Assembly: GCA_041624375.1 (NCBI GenBank)
Contig: JBFJVD010000062.1
Location: 1-13,032, forward strand
Reading direction: 5' to 3'
Source: JBFJVD01 sp041624375
Lineage (GTDB): Bacteria; Chloroflexota; Anaerolineae; Anaerolineales; E44-bin32
DNA length: 13,032 bases
Part shown: piece by piece, positions 1 to 6,062 of the stretch
How the letters are laid out: each line of letters starts with the position of its first letter
How positions within the stretch are numbered: the stretch's first letter is position 1
Position numbers and translations under genes: made by a program
Notes under the pieces: generated by a model
What the model saw: the letters and a program-made list of their open reading frames with translations, nothing else
What the model was told of the DNA's origin: nothing
The model's database searches: none

Positions 1-1252
1 GCTGCTGCTCGACGTGCCGCTTTGCGGGCCGGCCGAGGCCAGCTTCGTCGAGGCGCTGGCTCACCACGCCGACAGCGTGCTGGTCACGGTGCCGGCGGGC
101 GACCACCGGAGCGGCCATCACGGGCCCGGGCCAACTGTCGATGCCGACTGTCTTTCGGTAGATATAGCCCAGCCAGAGGCGGGCGGTCGCAACGACGGGC
201 GCGGCCAGGAGCACACCCAGCACGCCGGCCAGGATGCCGCCCCCAATTGCTGCCAGCAGCACAACCAGCGGGTGCAGATCGAGGCTGTGGCCGATGATCC
301 TGGGAACCAGCACGTTGTTCTCGACCTGCTGGATGATCACGGCAATGCCGGTGACAATGGCAGCAAACACAAGCGGCGATAGTCCCCAAATGTTGGTGTT
401 TTGGAAGAGCGCAACCAGCACCGCGAGCAATCCGGCGATGAGGGGACCGAAGATCGGCACGAACTCCAGCAAACCGGCGATCAGGCCGAGGCCGAGGGCA
501 AAGCGCAGCCCCACCGCGCTGTAGGCGACCGCCGTCACGGCGCCTATCACCAGACCCAGCAGGAGCTGGCCGCGTAGAAATGCCTGCCAGACCAGACCCG
601 TTTCCTCGATCAGCCGCTCAAAATCTTCTCGATACGGCTCGGGAACCAGGGCAAGAAAGGCATCGTCGAGCGATCCGTAATCCTTGAGCAGGTAATAGCC
701 GAGTACAAAGACAAGCAGGGTAAAGCCAACGGTCGTCGCGGTGGCGCCCAAGACCGACGTCAGGATGGTGCCGGTTTGCGACAACAGAGGTTGGATGCTC
801 GAGACCAGACGCTCAATGAGTGGATTCAAGTTGATTTGAGCCAAATCAAACGTCCACGGCCCGATGGTCAGAGTCGTCGTGGCCAGCTCAGACAGGGTGC
901 GAGGCAGCAGGAAGGAGAAGGCTCTCAGGTTGGCGACCAGGCCCGAAATCTGCTGCGAGATGGCCAGGCCGGCCCCGGTCGTTGCGCCCGCCATAAGGAG
1001 CAGCAAGACGAAGTACACCAGGAGCACGGCCGGCGTGCGCGGCATGCGCAAGTGCTTTGTGAGCCGGAGCACGATCGGATGCAGCAGGTAGGCGAGCAGA
1101 AGCGCCAGGGCAAGCGGCACGAACAGCTGGCGAACGCTGTAGAGTACCAGCGACGTCAGAATGATCAACAGGACGGCGGCGATAACCCGGGTCTCCGTCC
1201 GCCAGGGCGGTGATGTGATCTCGACCAGACCTCTGCGGCGGCGGCTGCTCAT
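1..1252 (-). CDS. AI-2E family transporter, first of pair (3' end open at window edge)
   Basis: This is a polytopic membrane protein of the AI-2E/PerM (UPF0118) family, whose members act as exporters or ion/proton exchangers; the substrate cannot be told from sequence. It starts with ATG at 1252, overlapping the stop of the upstream permease by four bases (ATGA), so translation is probably coupled. The N-terminus is basic (MSSRRRRGLVEI) and is followed by hydrophobic segments. The family's C-terminal signature is clear: IIQQVENNVLVPRIIG, LDLHPLVVLLAA and LAGVLGVLLAAPVVA. Recognisable family sequence ends about residue 379 (RKTVGIDSWPGPVM, near base 116). The frame then stays open to base 1, but the tail (ARRHRDQHAVG and onward) is arginine- and histidine-rich and unlike the family, being antisense to the nuclease-like fragment. 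The true C-terminus is therefore uncertain. Confidence 0.88.
   Translation of the reverse strand, partial: MSSRRRRGLVEITSPPWRTETRVIAAVLLIILTSLVLYSVRQLFVPLALALLLAYLLHPIVLRLTKHLRMPRTPAVLLVYFVLLLLMAGATTGAGLAISQQISGLVANLRAFSFLLPRTLSELATTTLTIGPWTFDLAQINLNPLIERLVSSIQPLLSQTGTILTSVLGATATTVGFTLLVFVLGYYLLKDYGSLDDAFLALVPEPYREDFERLIEETGLVWQAFLRGQLLLGLVIGAVTAVAYSAVGLRFALGLGLIAGLLEFVPIFGPLIAGLLAVLVALFQNTNIWGLSPLVFAAIVTGIAVIIQQVENNVLVPRIIGHSLDLHPLVVLLAAIGGGILAGVLGVLLAAPVVATARLWLGYIYRKTVGIDSWPGPVMAAPVVARRHRDQHAVGVVSQRLDEAGLGRPAKRHVEQQ
2..118 (+). pseudogene. Fragment of an AddB/RecB-like PD-(D/E)XK nuclease-helicase (inferred)
   Basis: The plus frame starting at base 2 reads LLLDVPLCGPAEASF, then VEALAHHADSVL and VTVPAGD. 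It has almost entirely G/C third positions and an alternating hydrophobic pattern. From memory this resembles an internal segment of the COG3857-type nuclease/helicase family (AddB-like), which repairs double-strand breaks; no search was run. The resemblance stops near base 103. Beyond about base 118 the same frame, open to a stop at 380-382, is only the antisense of the AI-2E permease gene. The fragment therefore lacks its 3' part, and its 5' part lies off the window. It may be a remnant cut by a rearrangement, or the mark of an assembly join. The family call is uncertain; that the plus frame is the protein-like one in this short stretch is better supported. Confidence 0.4.
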
Positions 1253-2361
1253 GAGTCCGCCGTCCCTTCCTGTGCGCGGCGCGCTCGGAACGGGTCCTGA
1301 TCGGAGAGATTGGCCACAAGGTAGCGGCTGAGCACGCGCAGACTCGCGATGGTTGGGGCCGCCAGCACCACGCCAAGCACGCCGGCCAGCGCAGCTCCCG
1401 CGATAATCCCCAGAATGACGACAAGCGGGTGCAGGTGCATGCGACGGCCAATAATGCGCGGGATCAGATAATTCAGGTCCACCTGCTGAAACACGAGGTG
1501 CAATCCGATCACAATGAGCGCTACCAACCAGTTGGGAAGGGGCAGCCAGGTGGATCCCTGAAAGAGGGTCAGCAGAGCAGCCACGAAGAGCCAGATGCCG
1601 TGGCCAACGCTGGGGATGAATTCCATCAGGCCAGCAAAGAGCGCCATCGCCAGCGAAAAGGGCAGGCCAATGATCAAACCGACCACCTGAAAGATAATCG
1701 CTACGACCAGCGCCAACACAAGCTGGCCGCGGAAGAAGTCGCTCCAGATCCCGTTGAGTTCAGCCTTCAGCAGGCGCAGATCCTCCCGATAAGCCGGCGC
1801 GGGCAGCTGCTCGACCCAGCGCCAGAACAGCGCACCGTCTTTGACCAGGTAGAACGAAATCACCGTGATGAACACGACCCAGACAAGCGAAGTGATGACC
1901 TCGACGGCCAGGGTCACCGTCTGACTGAAGACTGGCTCGATCAAAGTGCGAAGCGCGCTTTCGGCCTCCTCGATAAGCTGCGCGCCATCGATCGTGATCC
2001 CGCCCAACAGACTGACCGTCCCGATTGCCGCGGTCAGTTGGCTGAGAATAGTCTGGAAATCCAGATTAATCAGTTGCACCTGGTCGACGAGCGGTGGGAT
2101 GAGCAGGGACAAGAGAAGCGCAATCAGCCCGATCAGGAGAACATACACGGCCAGTGCGGCCAGGCCGCGCCGGATCCGCAGCCTGTTTTGCAGCCGGTCG
2201 ACTGCCGGCGTGAGCACAAAGGCAAGAACCGCAGCCAGGATCAACGGCGGGATGACGATGCTGAACCGGATAACCAGAAACAGCACCAACGCCAGCGCCA
2301 GAGCGCTCAGCACGAGCTTGGTCGTCAGGGACCAGCGAGGGCGGGCCGCAGCCTCTCTCAT
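1249..2361 (-). CDS. AI-2E family transporter, second of pair
   Basis: This 370-residue integral membrane protein of the AI-2E/PerM family is the first gene of a two-gene operon. The N-terminal hairpin (LSALALALVLFLVIRFSIV, then PPLILAAVLAFVLTPAVDRL) is followed by further membrane segments and a soluble stretch around residues 110-150. The conserved C-terminal half includes GLMEFIPSVGHGIW, VDLNYLIPRIIG, LHPLVVILGIIAG and LAGVLGVVLAAPTIA. Length is normal for the family (about 340-400). The start at 2361 is supported by a promoter whose -10 box ends six bases upstream, which leaves no room for a ribosome binding site (see the promoter entry). Its stop overlaps the ATG of the first permease. 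The two copies are clearly homologous but diverged, so they are paralogues rather than a recent duplication. Substrate unknown. Confidence 0.92.
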   Translation of the reverse strand: MREAAARPRWSLTTKLVLSALALALVLFLVIRFSIVIPPLILAAVLAFVLTPAVDRLQNRLRIRRGLAALAVYVLLIGLIALLLSLLIPPLVDQVQLINLDFQTILSQLTAAIGTVSLLGGITIDGAQLIEEAESALRTLIEPVFSQTVTLAVEVITSLVWVVFITVISFYLVKDGALFWRWVEQLPAPAYREDLRLLKAELNGIWSDFFRGQLVLALVVAIIFQVVGLIIGLPFSLAMALFAGLMEFIPSVGHGIWLFVAALLTLFQGSTWLPLPNWLVALIVIGLHLVFQQVDLNYLIPRIIGRRMHLHPLVVILGIIAGAALAGVLGVVLAAPTIASLRVLSRYLVANLSDQDPFRARRAQEGTADS

Positions 2362-2367
2362 GGCCCA

Positions 2368-2396
2368 ATTCTAGCCCACCGATGGGGCAGGAACAA
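2368..2396 (-). promoter_or_regulatory. Promoter of the AI-2E operon, predicted leaderless
   Basis: On the minus strand there is a -35 box TTGTTC (2396-2391), a 17-base spacer and a -10 box TAGAAT (2373-2368). The seventh base after the -10 box, the usual start point, is 2361, which is exactly the A of the permease ATG. The mRNA should thus begin at its start codon. The promoter sits just downstream of the pnp terminator, so the permeases form a separate transcription unit. Confidence 0.7.
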
Positions 2397-2421
2397 TGCG
2401 GAGATCGGCACCATCACAGCA

Positions 2422-2460
2422 TTGAAGAAAACGCCCCCGCCTATGTCCGGTCGGGGGCGT
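2422..2460 (-). terminator. Intrinsic terminator after pnp
   Basis: On the minus strand a perfect 9-bp stem, ACGCCCCCG pairing with CGGGGGCGT (bases 2452-2460 and 2431-2439), with a 12-base loop, runs into TTTCTTC. It lies 31 bases after the pnp stop codon. This is the best-formed terminator in the window and ends the rpsO-pnp unit. Confidence 0.92.
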
Positions 2461-2490
2461 CGGATCCACGCGCTTGAACGCCAATCGCAG

Positions 2491-4662
2491 CTAGTTGGGT
2501 CGACGCCGGCCCCGTCCGCCGGATGGCTTCCGGCCCGGAGGGCGATCGTGCTCCCTGGCCTCTTCCGGTGTCCAGCCTTCAAGCACCGCCTGGCGAGAGA
2601 GACGAATGCGTCCGTCGGGATCGACGTTGGTAACCATCACGGTGATTTCATCGCCGACCCGGACCACGTCCTCCACGCTCTTCACATGCTCGCTGTCGAG
2701 CTGGGAGATATGGACGAGCCCATCGATGTTGGGCAGGATCTCGACGAAGGCGCCGAAGTCGGTGGTTCGCACCACCCGGCCGGTGTAGATACGGCCCAGC
2801 TCCGCTTCCTCGGTCAGCGCCTCGATCATCTCACGCGCCCGGTCTGCGCTCGGCCCATCGGTGGCGGCAATGAACACAGTGCCATCGTCCTGGATATCGA
2901 TGCGTGTGCCGGTGTCTTCCTGGATCCCGCGTATCACCTTTCCACCCGGACCGATGACCGCGCCGATCTTCTCAGAGGAGATCTTGAGCACGGTCATCCG
3001 CGGCGCATGCGGCTTCAATTCAGTTCGCGGTGCGGGGATGGCAGCTTCGATCCGATCCAGAATTGCGAGCCTTGCCTGTCGGGCCTGCTCGAGCGCTTCC
3101 GCCATCAGTTCTGGCGTGATGCCTTTGATCTTGATGTCCATCTGCAAGGCGGTGATGCCATCGCGCGTTCCCGCGACCTTGAAGTCCATGTCCCCCAGGT
3201 GATCTTCGAGGCCCTGAATGTCGGTGAGGATCGCGTAACTCTCGTCGCTCTTTACCAGCCCCATGGCGATGCCTGCTACAGGCGCCCGGATCGGCACGCC
3301 GGTATCCATCAAAGCCAGTGTCGAGCCGCAGACCGACGCCATCGAGGTCGACCCGTTGGAGGAGAGTACTTCCGAAACGAGCCGCATGGTGTACGGAAAA
3401 TCTTCCTGAAGTGGGAGCACCGGCACCAGCGCCCGTTCCGCCAACGCGCCATGCCCGATCTCGCGGCGCGAGGCGCCCCGCAGGAAGCGGGTCTCGCCGA
3501 CGGAGAAAGGTGGGAAGTTGTAATGATGGATGTAGCGCTTCTCTTCGACCGGGATCAGGTTGTCCAGCTCCTGGCGCTCGCGCGGGGTCCCAAGTGTGGC
3601 CAGGGTCAGGACCTGGGTCTCGCCTCTTCGGAACAGCCCGGAGCCATGTGCCCGCGGGCTCAGATCCACCTGTGCATCCAGCTCGCGCAGAGCCCCTGGC
3701 TCCCGCCCATCCGGCCGCACACGGTCTCGTAGGATCCGCTGTCGGACCTCTTGCCTCAGCTGGTCGGAGAAGGCCTTGCGGGCGGCGGGCTCATCGAAGG
3801 CTTCATCCTCCCCACCCAGTGAGCCAATGATCTCTTCTTCCAGGCTGTCAACAGCTTCGCTGAAGTCTGCCTTCGGGCGTGCCGCTCGAAGCAGCTCCCC
3901 CATCCGGCCGCCGAGCGCGTCGCGTACGAGCGAGGCTATTTCTTCCTCCGGAGCAACCGAAGGATAGCTTCGCTTCTCTTTGCCAACGGCGGCGCGCATC
4001 TCATGCTGGACCTCAATCAGCGGCTGCATGGCGCGGTGGGCGGCGTTGAGGGCTTCGACCATTGTCGCCTCAGCCACCACGTTCGCTCCGCACTCGACCA
4101 TCATGATCGCGTCGGCTGTGCCCGCCACTCGCAGGTCAAGCTCCGACATTTCGGTTTGCTGGTAGGTCGGATTGAATTGGAACGCGCCATCCTGGCTGGC
4201 GGCCCGAACAGCCGCCACCGGCCCCATGAAGGGGATATCGGAGATCATGAGCGCGGCTGAGGCGCCCACAATTCCCAAGACATCGATGGGGTTCTCTCCA
4301 TCTGAGGAGATGGAGTAGAGAATCACCTGGATCTCGTTGCGGAGATCCTTCGGAAACAGGGGCCGGAGCGAGCGGTCTGCGAGGCGGGCGGTGAGGATTG
4401 CCGCTTCGGTCGGCCGCCCTTCACGCCGGAAGAACGAGCCGGGGATACGCCCGCCCGCATACATGCGTTCTTCATAGTCGACCATCAGCGGAAGGAAGTC
4501 GATCCCTTCCCGCGGATTCCTGCTCATGGTGGCCGTCGCCATGAGCAGCGTGTCGCCCTGTTGAACGGTGACCGCGCCGCCTGCCTGGCCGGCAAAGCCA
4601 CCTGCCCGGAGCGTCAGCTCCGTACCGTCAACATGGACGGTGAATTGCTTTTCGCCTAGCAT
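2491..4662 (-). CDS. pnp: Polyribonucleotide nucleotidyltransferase (PNPase)
   Basis: This is phosphorolytic 3'-to-5' RNA degradation (RNA plus phosphate to nucleoside diphosphates), carried out by a cytoplasmic trimer often attached to the degradosome. The 723 residues show the full family order. The first RNase PH domain includes GSFFRREGRPTEAAIL at 76-90. An alpha-helical linker lies near 240-315. The second RNase PH domain includes SNGSTSMASVCGSTLALMD at 435-453 and EDHLGDMDFKVAGT at 486-499, whose D487 and D493 match the catalytic aspartates. A KH domain (IGAVIGPGGKVI, 567-578) and an S1 domain (about 622-691, DFGAFVEI and GLVHISQL) follow. The tail is basic and Gly/Arg-rich (GRKPSGGRGRRRPN). 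The start at 4662 is chosen because GGAGGG lies seven bases upstream and the protein then begins as PNPases do (MLGEKQFTVHVDGTEL). An in-frame ATG at 4773 would place that site inside the gene. Confidence 0.97.
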   Translation of the reverse strand: MLGEKQFTVHVDGTELTLRAGGFAGQAGGAVTVQQGDTLLMATATMSRNPREGIDFLPLMVDYEERMYAGGRIPGSFFRREGRPTEAAILTARLADRSLRPLFPKDLRNEIQVILYSISSDGENPIDVLGIVGASAALMISDIPFMGPVAAVRAASQDGAFQFNPTYQQTEMSELDLRVAGTADAIMMVECGANVVAEATMVEALNAAHRAMQPLIEVQHEMRAAVGKEKRSYPSVAPEEEIASLVRDALGGRMGELLRAARPKADFSEAVDSLEEEIIGSLGGEDEAFDEPAARKAFSDQLRQEVRQRILRDRVRPDGREPGALRELDAQVDLSPRAHGSGLFRRGETQVLTLATLGTPRERQELDNLIPVEEKRYIHHYNFPPFSVGETRFLRGASRREIGHGALAERALVPVLPLQEDFPYTMRLVSEVLSSNGSTSMASVCGSTLALMDTGVPIRAPVAGIAMGLVKSDESYAILTDIQGLEDHLGDMDFKVAGTRDGITALQMDIKIKGITPELMAEALEQARQARLAILDRIEAAIPAPRTELKPHAPRMTVLKISSEKIGAVIGPGGKVIRGIQEDTGTRIDIQDDGTVFIAATDGPSADRAREMIEALTEEAELGRIYTGRVVRTTDFGAFVEILPNIDGLVHISQLDSEHVKSVEDVVRVGDEITVMVTNVDPDGRIRLSRQAVLEGWTPEEAREHDRPPGRKPSGGRGRRRPN

Positions 4663-4663
4663 G

Positions 4664-4696
4664 AAAAAACCCTCCGCGCCACCGGCCGGCAGGGTT
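4664..4696 (-). terminator. Terminator-like hairpin overlapping the pnp ribosome binding site
   Basis: In the minus-strand transcript AACCCT (4696-4691) can pair with AGGGTT (4673-4668), with an inner GCC/GGC pairing (4690-4688 with 4680-4678), followed directly by more T residues (4667-4664). This is the shape of a short intrinsic terminator. The 3' arm includes AGGG of the Shine-Dalgarno sequence GGAGGG (4675-4670), so folding would also mask the pnp start. It may attenuate transcription from rpsO into pnp, control pnp translation, or both. Confidence 0.6.
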
Positions 4697-4806
4697 AGGG
4701 ACTGGGGACCGATCACCAGGACAGCTGATGATCGTGCTCCAATTCCCAACTCACTGCGCTTGCCTGGGCGCAATCTGCCGCTGTGCGGCTTGTGTCAGAT
4801 GATCCG

Positions 4807-4812
4807 ATTATA
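4807..4812 (-). promoter_or_regulatory. Possible -10 box between rpsO and pnp
   Basis: A perfect TATAAT stands on the minus strand 145 bases before the pnp start. The bases 16-18 upstream of it are GC-rich and do not resemble a -35 box (CCGCGG at 17), and there is no TG extension. If active it would give pnp its own leader of about 137 bases, ending in the hairpin over the ribosome binding site. Weakly supported. Confidence 0.3.
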
Positions 4813-4843
4813 CGCGAGAAACAACCTCGCCGCGGATCGTAGC

Positions 4844-4870
4844 GAGCGAGCCCGAATTGCAGGCTCGCTC
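4844..4870 (-). other. Strong hairpin just after rpsO, without a T tract
   Basis: Thirteen bases after the rpsO stop the transcript can form a perfect 9-bp stem, GAGCGAGCC with GGCTCGCTC, around a 9-base loop. The following bases are GCTACG, not a T run, so it is unlikely to be an intrinsic terminator. In E. coli the rpsO-pnp spacer carries a hairpin cut by RNase III, so a processing or stabilising role is a reasonable inference here. Confidence 0.55.
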
Positions 4871-4883
4871 CACTTGGTCCGCT

Positions 4884-5156
4884 CTACTTGCGGCGAATGC
4901 CGAGCTTGTCCGTCAGGTCAAGGAAACCCGCCGGATTCTCCCGTTTCAAGTACGAGAGATGCCGGCGGCGCTGGCCAACGAGCTTCAGCAGGCCGCGACG
5001 CGACGACTCATCGTGCTTATGCACCTTCAGGTGCTCGGTAAGCTGTTCTATCCGCCGGGTGAGAAGCGCCACCTGAACCTCGGGTGAGCCCGTGTCGTTA
5101 TCATGGCGGTGAAATGTGTCGATGATTTCCGTCTTCATCGCTTTGTCGAGCGTCAT
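4884..5156 (-). CDS. rpsO: 30S ribosomal protein S15
   Basis: This is the small-subunit primary binding protein that contacts the three-way junction of 16S rRNA helices 20-22. The 90 residues (family norm about 89) carry the family's signature features: DTGSPEVQVALLTRRIEQLTEHLK, HKHDESSRRGLLKLVGQRRRHLSYLK and a basic end (LGIRRK). The start at 5156 has AGAAGGAG eight bases upstream (5172-5165). pnp follows in the same direction after 221 bases, the classic bacterial arrangement. A promoter and a structured leader lie upstream (5157-5282), suggesting S15 autoregulation as known in several bacteria; that part is inference. Confidence 0.98.
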   Translation of the reverse strand: MTLDKAMKTEIIDTFHRHDNDTGSPEVQVALLTRRIEQLTEHLKVHKHDESSRRGLLKLVGQRRRHLSYLKRENPAGFLDLTDKLGIRRK

Positions 5157-5184
5157 GACATCTGCTCCTTCTGCAGGTCACCGG

Positions 5185-5233
5185 GCGGGCAGCCAATCTT
5201 CAATCGGCATGAAAAAAGCGAGCGGCCGCCCGC
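5185..5233 (-). promoter_or_regulatory. rpsO leader with alternative RNA pairings
   Basis: In the leader of rpsO the segment GCGGGCGGCC (5233-5224) has two possible partners. It can fold on itself into the short terminator at 5234-5217. Alternatively it can pair over ten positions (one G-U) with GGCTGCCCGC (5194-5185), enclosing a 29-base loop that contains the T run. The two folds exclude each other. Immediately downstream, CTGC and GCAG flank the Shine-Dalgarno sequence AGAAGGAG. Control by S15 binding is an inference; no known S15 leader class was matched. Confidence 0.5.
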
Positions 5234-5234
5234 T
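5212..5234 (-). terminator. Intrinsic terminator of the proS operon, or attenuator of rpsO
   Basis: The minus-strand sequence AGCGGGC GGCC GCTCGCT forms a 7-bp stem (one G-U) with a 4-base loop, and its last T begins a run of six. It starts four bases after the stop of the HEAT-repeat gene, so it can end that operon. It also lies downstream of the predicted rpsO start point, so it could attenuate rpsO as well. Confidence 0.7.
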
Positions 5235-5237
5235 GGT

Positions 5238-6053
5238 CTAGTCTTCAGCCGGCATTATACCAACCCGACTCCGGTCCGACAAGGCGGCTTCCAGTGTGGC
5301 CCGCAGACCTTCATCAAAGACCGGCAGCAGCTCGCGAACAAGCCGTGCTGCTGCGCGCGTATGGCTCAGCTCGTCGATCAAGAAGCGCGCCGTCTCCCGC
5401 GAGCTTCGCAGGGCAAGGGCCTCCACCAGACGCCGGAAGGCGCGGCGCGCCCCGCCGCGTACCTCGCCCGACAACCTGTCCAGCATGCGAAATACTCTCG
5501 GCAGCCGCTCAAAGCTGGCATCCTCCACCGCAAAGCGCATCGCTTCGAGTGCGAGCAACCGAAGGCTTGGACGGGCGTCTAGCATCCAGCGCTCCACCTG
5601 GACGAGGAACTCGCCCGAAGATCTCCGGCGCCAGCCCGCCAGTGCGCGACCTGCCAGCGCTTCAAGGACTCGGTTGTCACGGCAGGTGGGTGCCCACTGC
5701 TCACAGATCTCAGCGACGATCCGGTCGGATCGACAACCGAGCGCATCAGCGGCCAGCACTTGCGGTTCGCGCAGTTCCACCAGCCAGAGGTCCCGCGCGA
5801 TCGCAAGCGCCGCATCAGGTCGCCCACTCAGGCGGGCGGTGAGAGCCCGGCTGAGTTCATGCAGCAGCGGCTGACGGATTTCAAAGGTCCAAGGAACGTC
5901 GTCGGCGCGGGTTGAAGCTCCCGGCCGCCGTGTGCGATCGGCGTAGAAATCAAGCAGATCGAGCAAGGCGCGCCGGAAGACAGGCGGGTCGTCAATCGAA
6001 GCAAACAGAGCTTCAATTTCTCTTCCCAAACGTTCAGGATCGATCGAGGGCAT
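5238..6053 (-). CDS. HEAT-repeat protein, possibly AlkD-like DNA alkylation repair
   Basis: This all-helical 271-residue soluble protein has no signal peptide or membrane segment. Repeated paired helices rich in Leu, Ala and Arg run from about residue 60 to 260, for example LLHELSRALTARLSGRPDAA, DLWLVELREPQVLAADALG and RRAFRRLVEALALRSSRETA. The pattern LW...E.RE..VLAADALG resembles the AlkD family, whose HEAT-like superhelix grips DNA with alkylated bases. The catalytic Trp/Asp/Arg set of AlkD could not be placed with certainty, so a non-enzymatic HEAT scaffold is equally possible. The ATG at 6053 lies nine bases after the proS stop with no clear Shine-Dalgarno sequence, so translation probably depends on coupling to proS. 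It is the last gene of its operon. Confidence 0.6.
   Translation of the reverse strand: MPSIDPERLGREIEALFASIDDPPVFRRALLDLLDFYADRTRRPGASTRADDVPWTFEIRQPLLHELSRALTARLSGRPDAALAIARDLWLVELREPQVLAADALGCRSDRIVAEICEQWAPTCRDNRVLEALAGRALAGWRRRSSGEFLVQVERWMLDARPSLRLLALEAMRFAVEDASFERLPRVFRMLDRLSGEVRGGARRAFRRLVEALALRSSRETARFLIDELSHTRAAARLVRELLPVFDEGLRATLEAALSDRSRVGIMPAED
5254..5282 (-). promoter_or_regulatory. Promoter of rpsO (inside the end of the upstream gene)
   Basis: On the minus strand: -35 TTGTCG (5282-5277), a 17-base spacer, and consensus -10 TATAAT (5259-5254) preceded by TGG, an extended -10. The whole promoter lies within the last codons of the HEAT-repeat gene. The predicted start point near 5247 gives a leader of about 90 bases holding the terminator-like hairpin. 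Confidence 0.75.
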
Positions 6054-6062
6054 CGGCGGCGC

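Noticed and set aside
1429..3732. Plus-strand open frame of 767 codons opposite the AI-2E gene and pnp
   Set aside because: It is antisense to two confidently identified genes and has low-complexity Gln/Arg/His-rich composition. Long antisense frames are expected at this GC content.
2491..4773. Longer pnp with an ATG at 4773 (37 extra residues)
   Set aside because: The extension spans the GGAGGG ribosome binding site and the hairpin, and the protein from 4662 begins as PNPases normally do.
4800..4843. A full promoter for pnp around the TATAAT at 4807-4812
   Set aside because: No -35 box at 16-18 bases and no TG extension; listed only as a possible -10 with low confidence.
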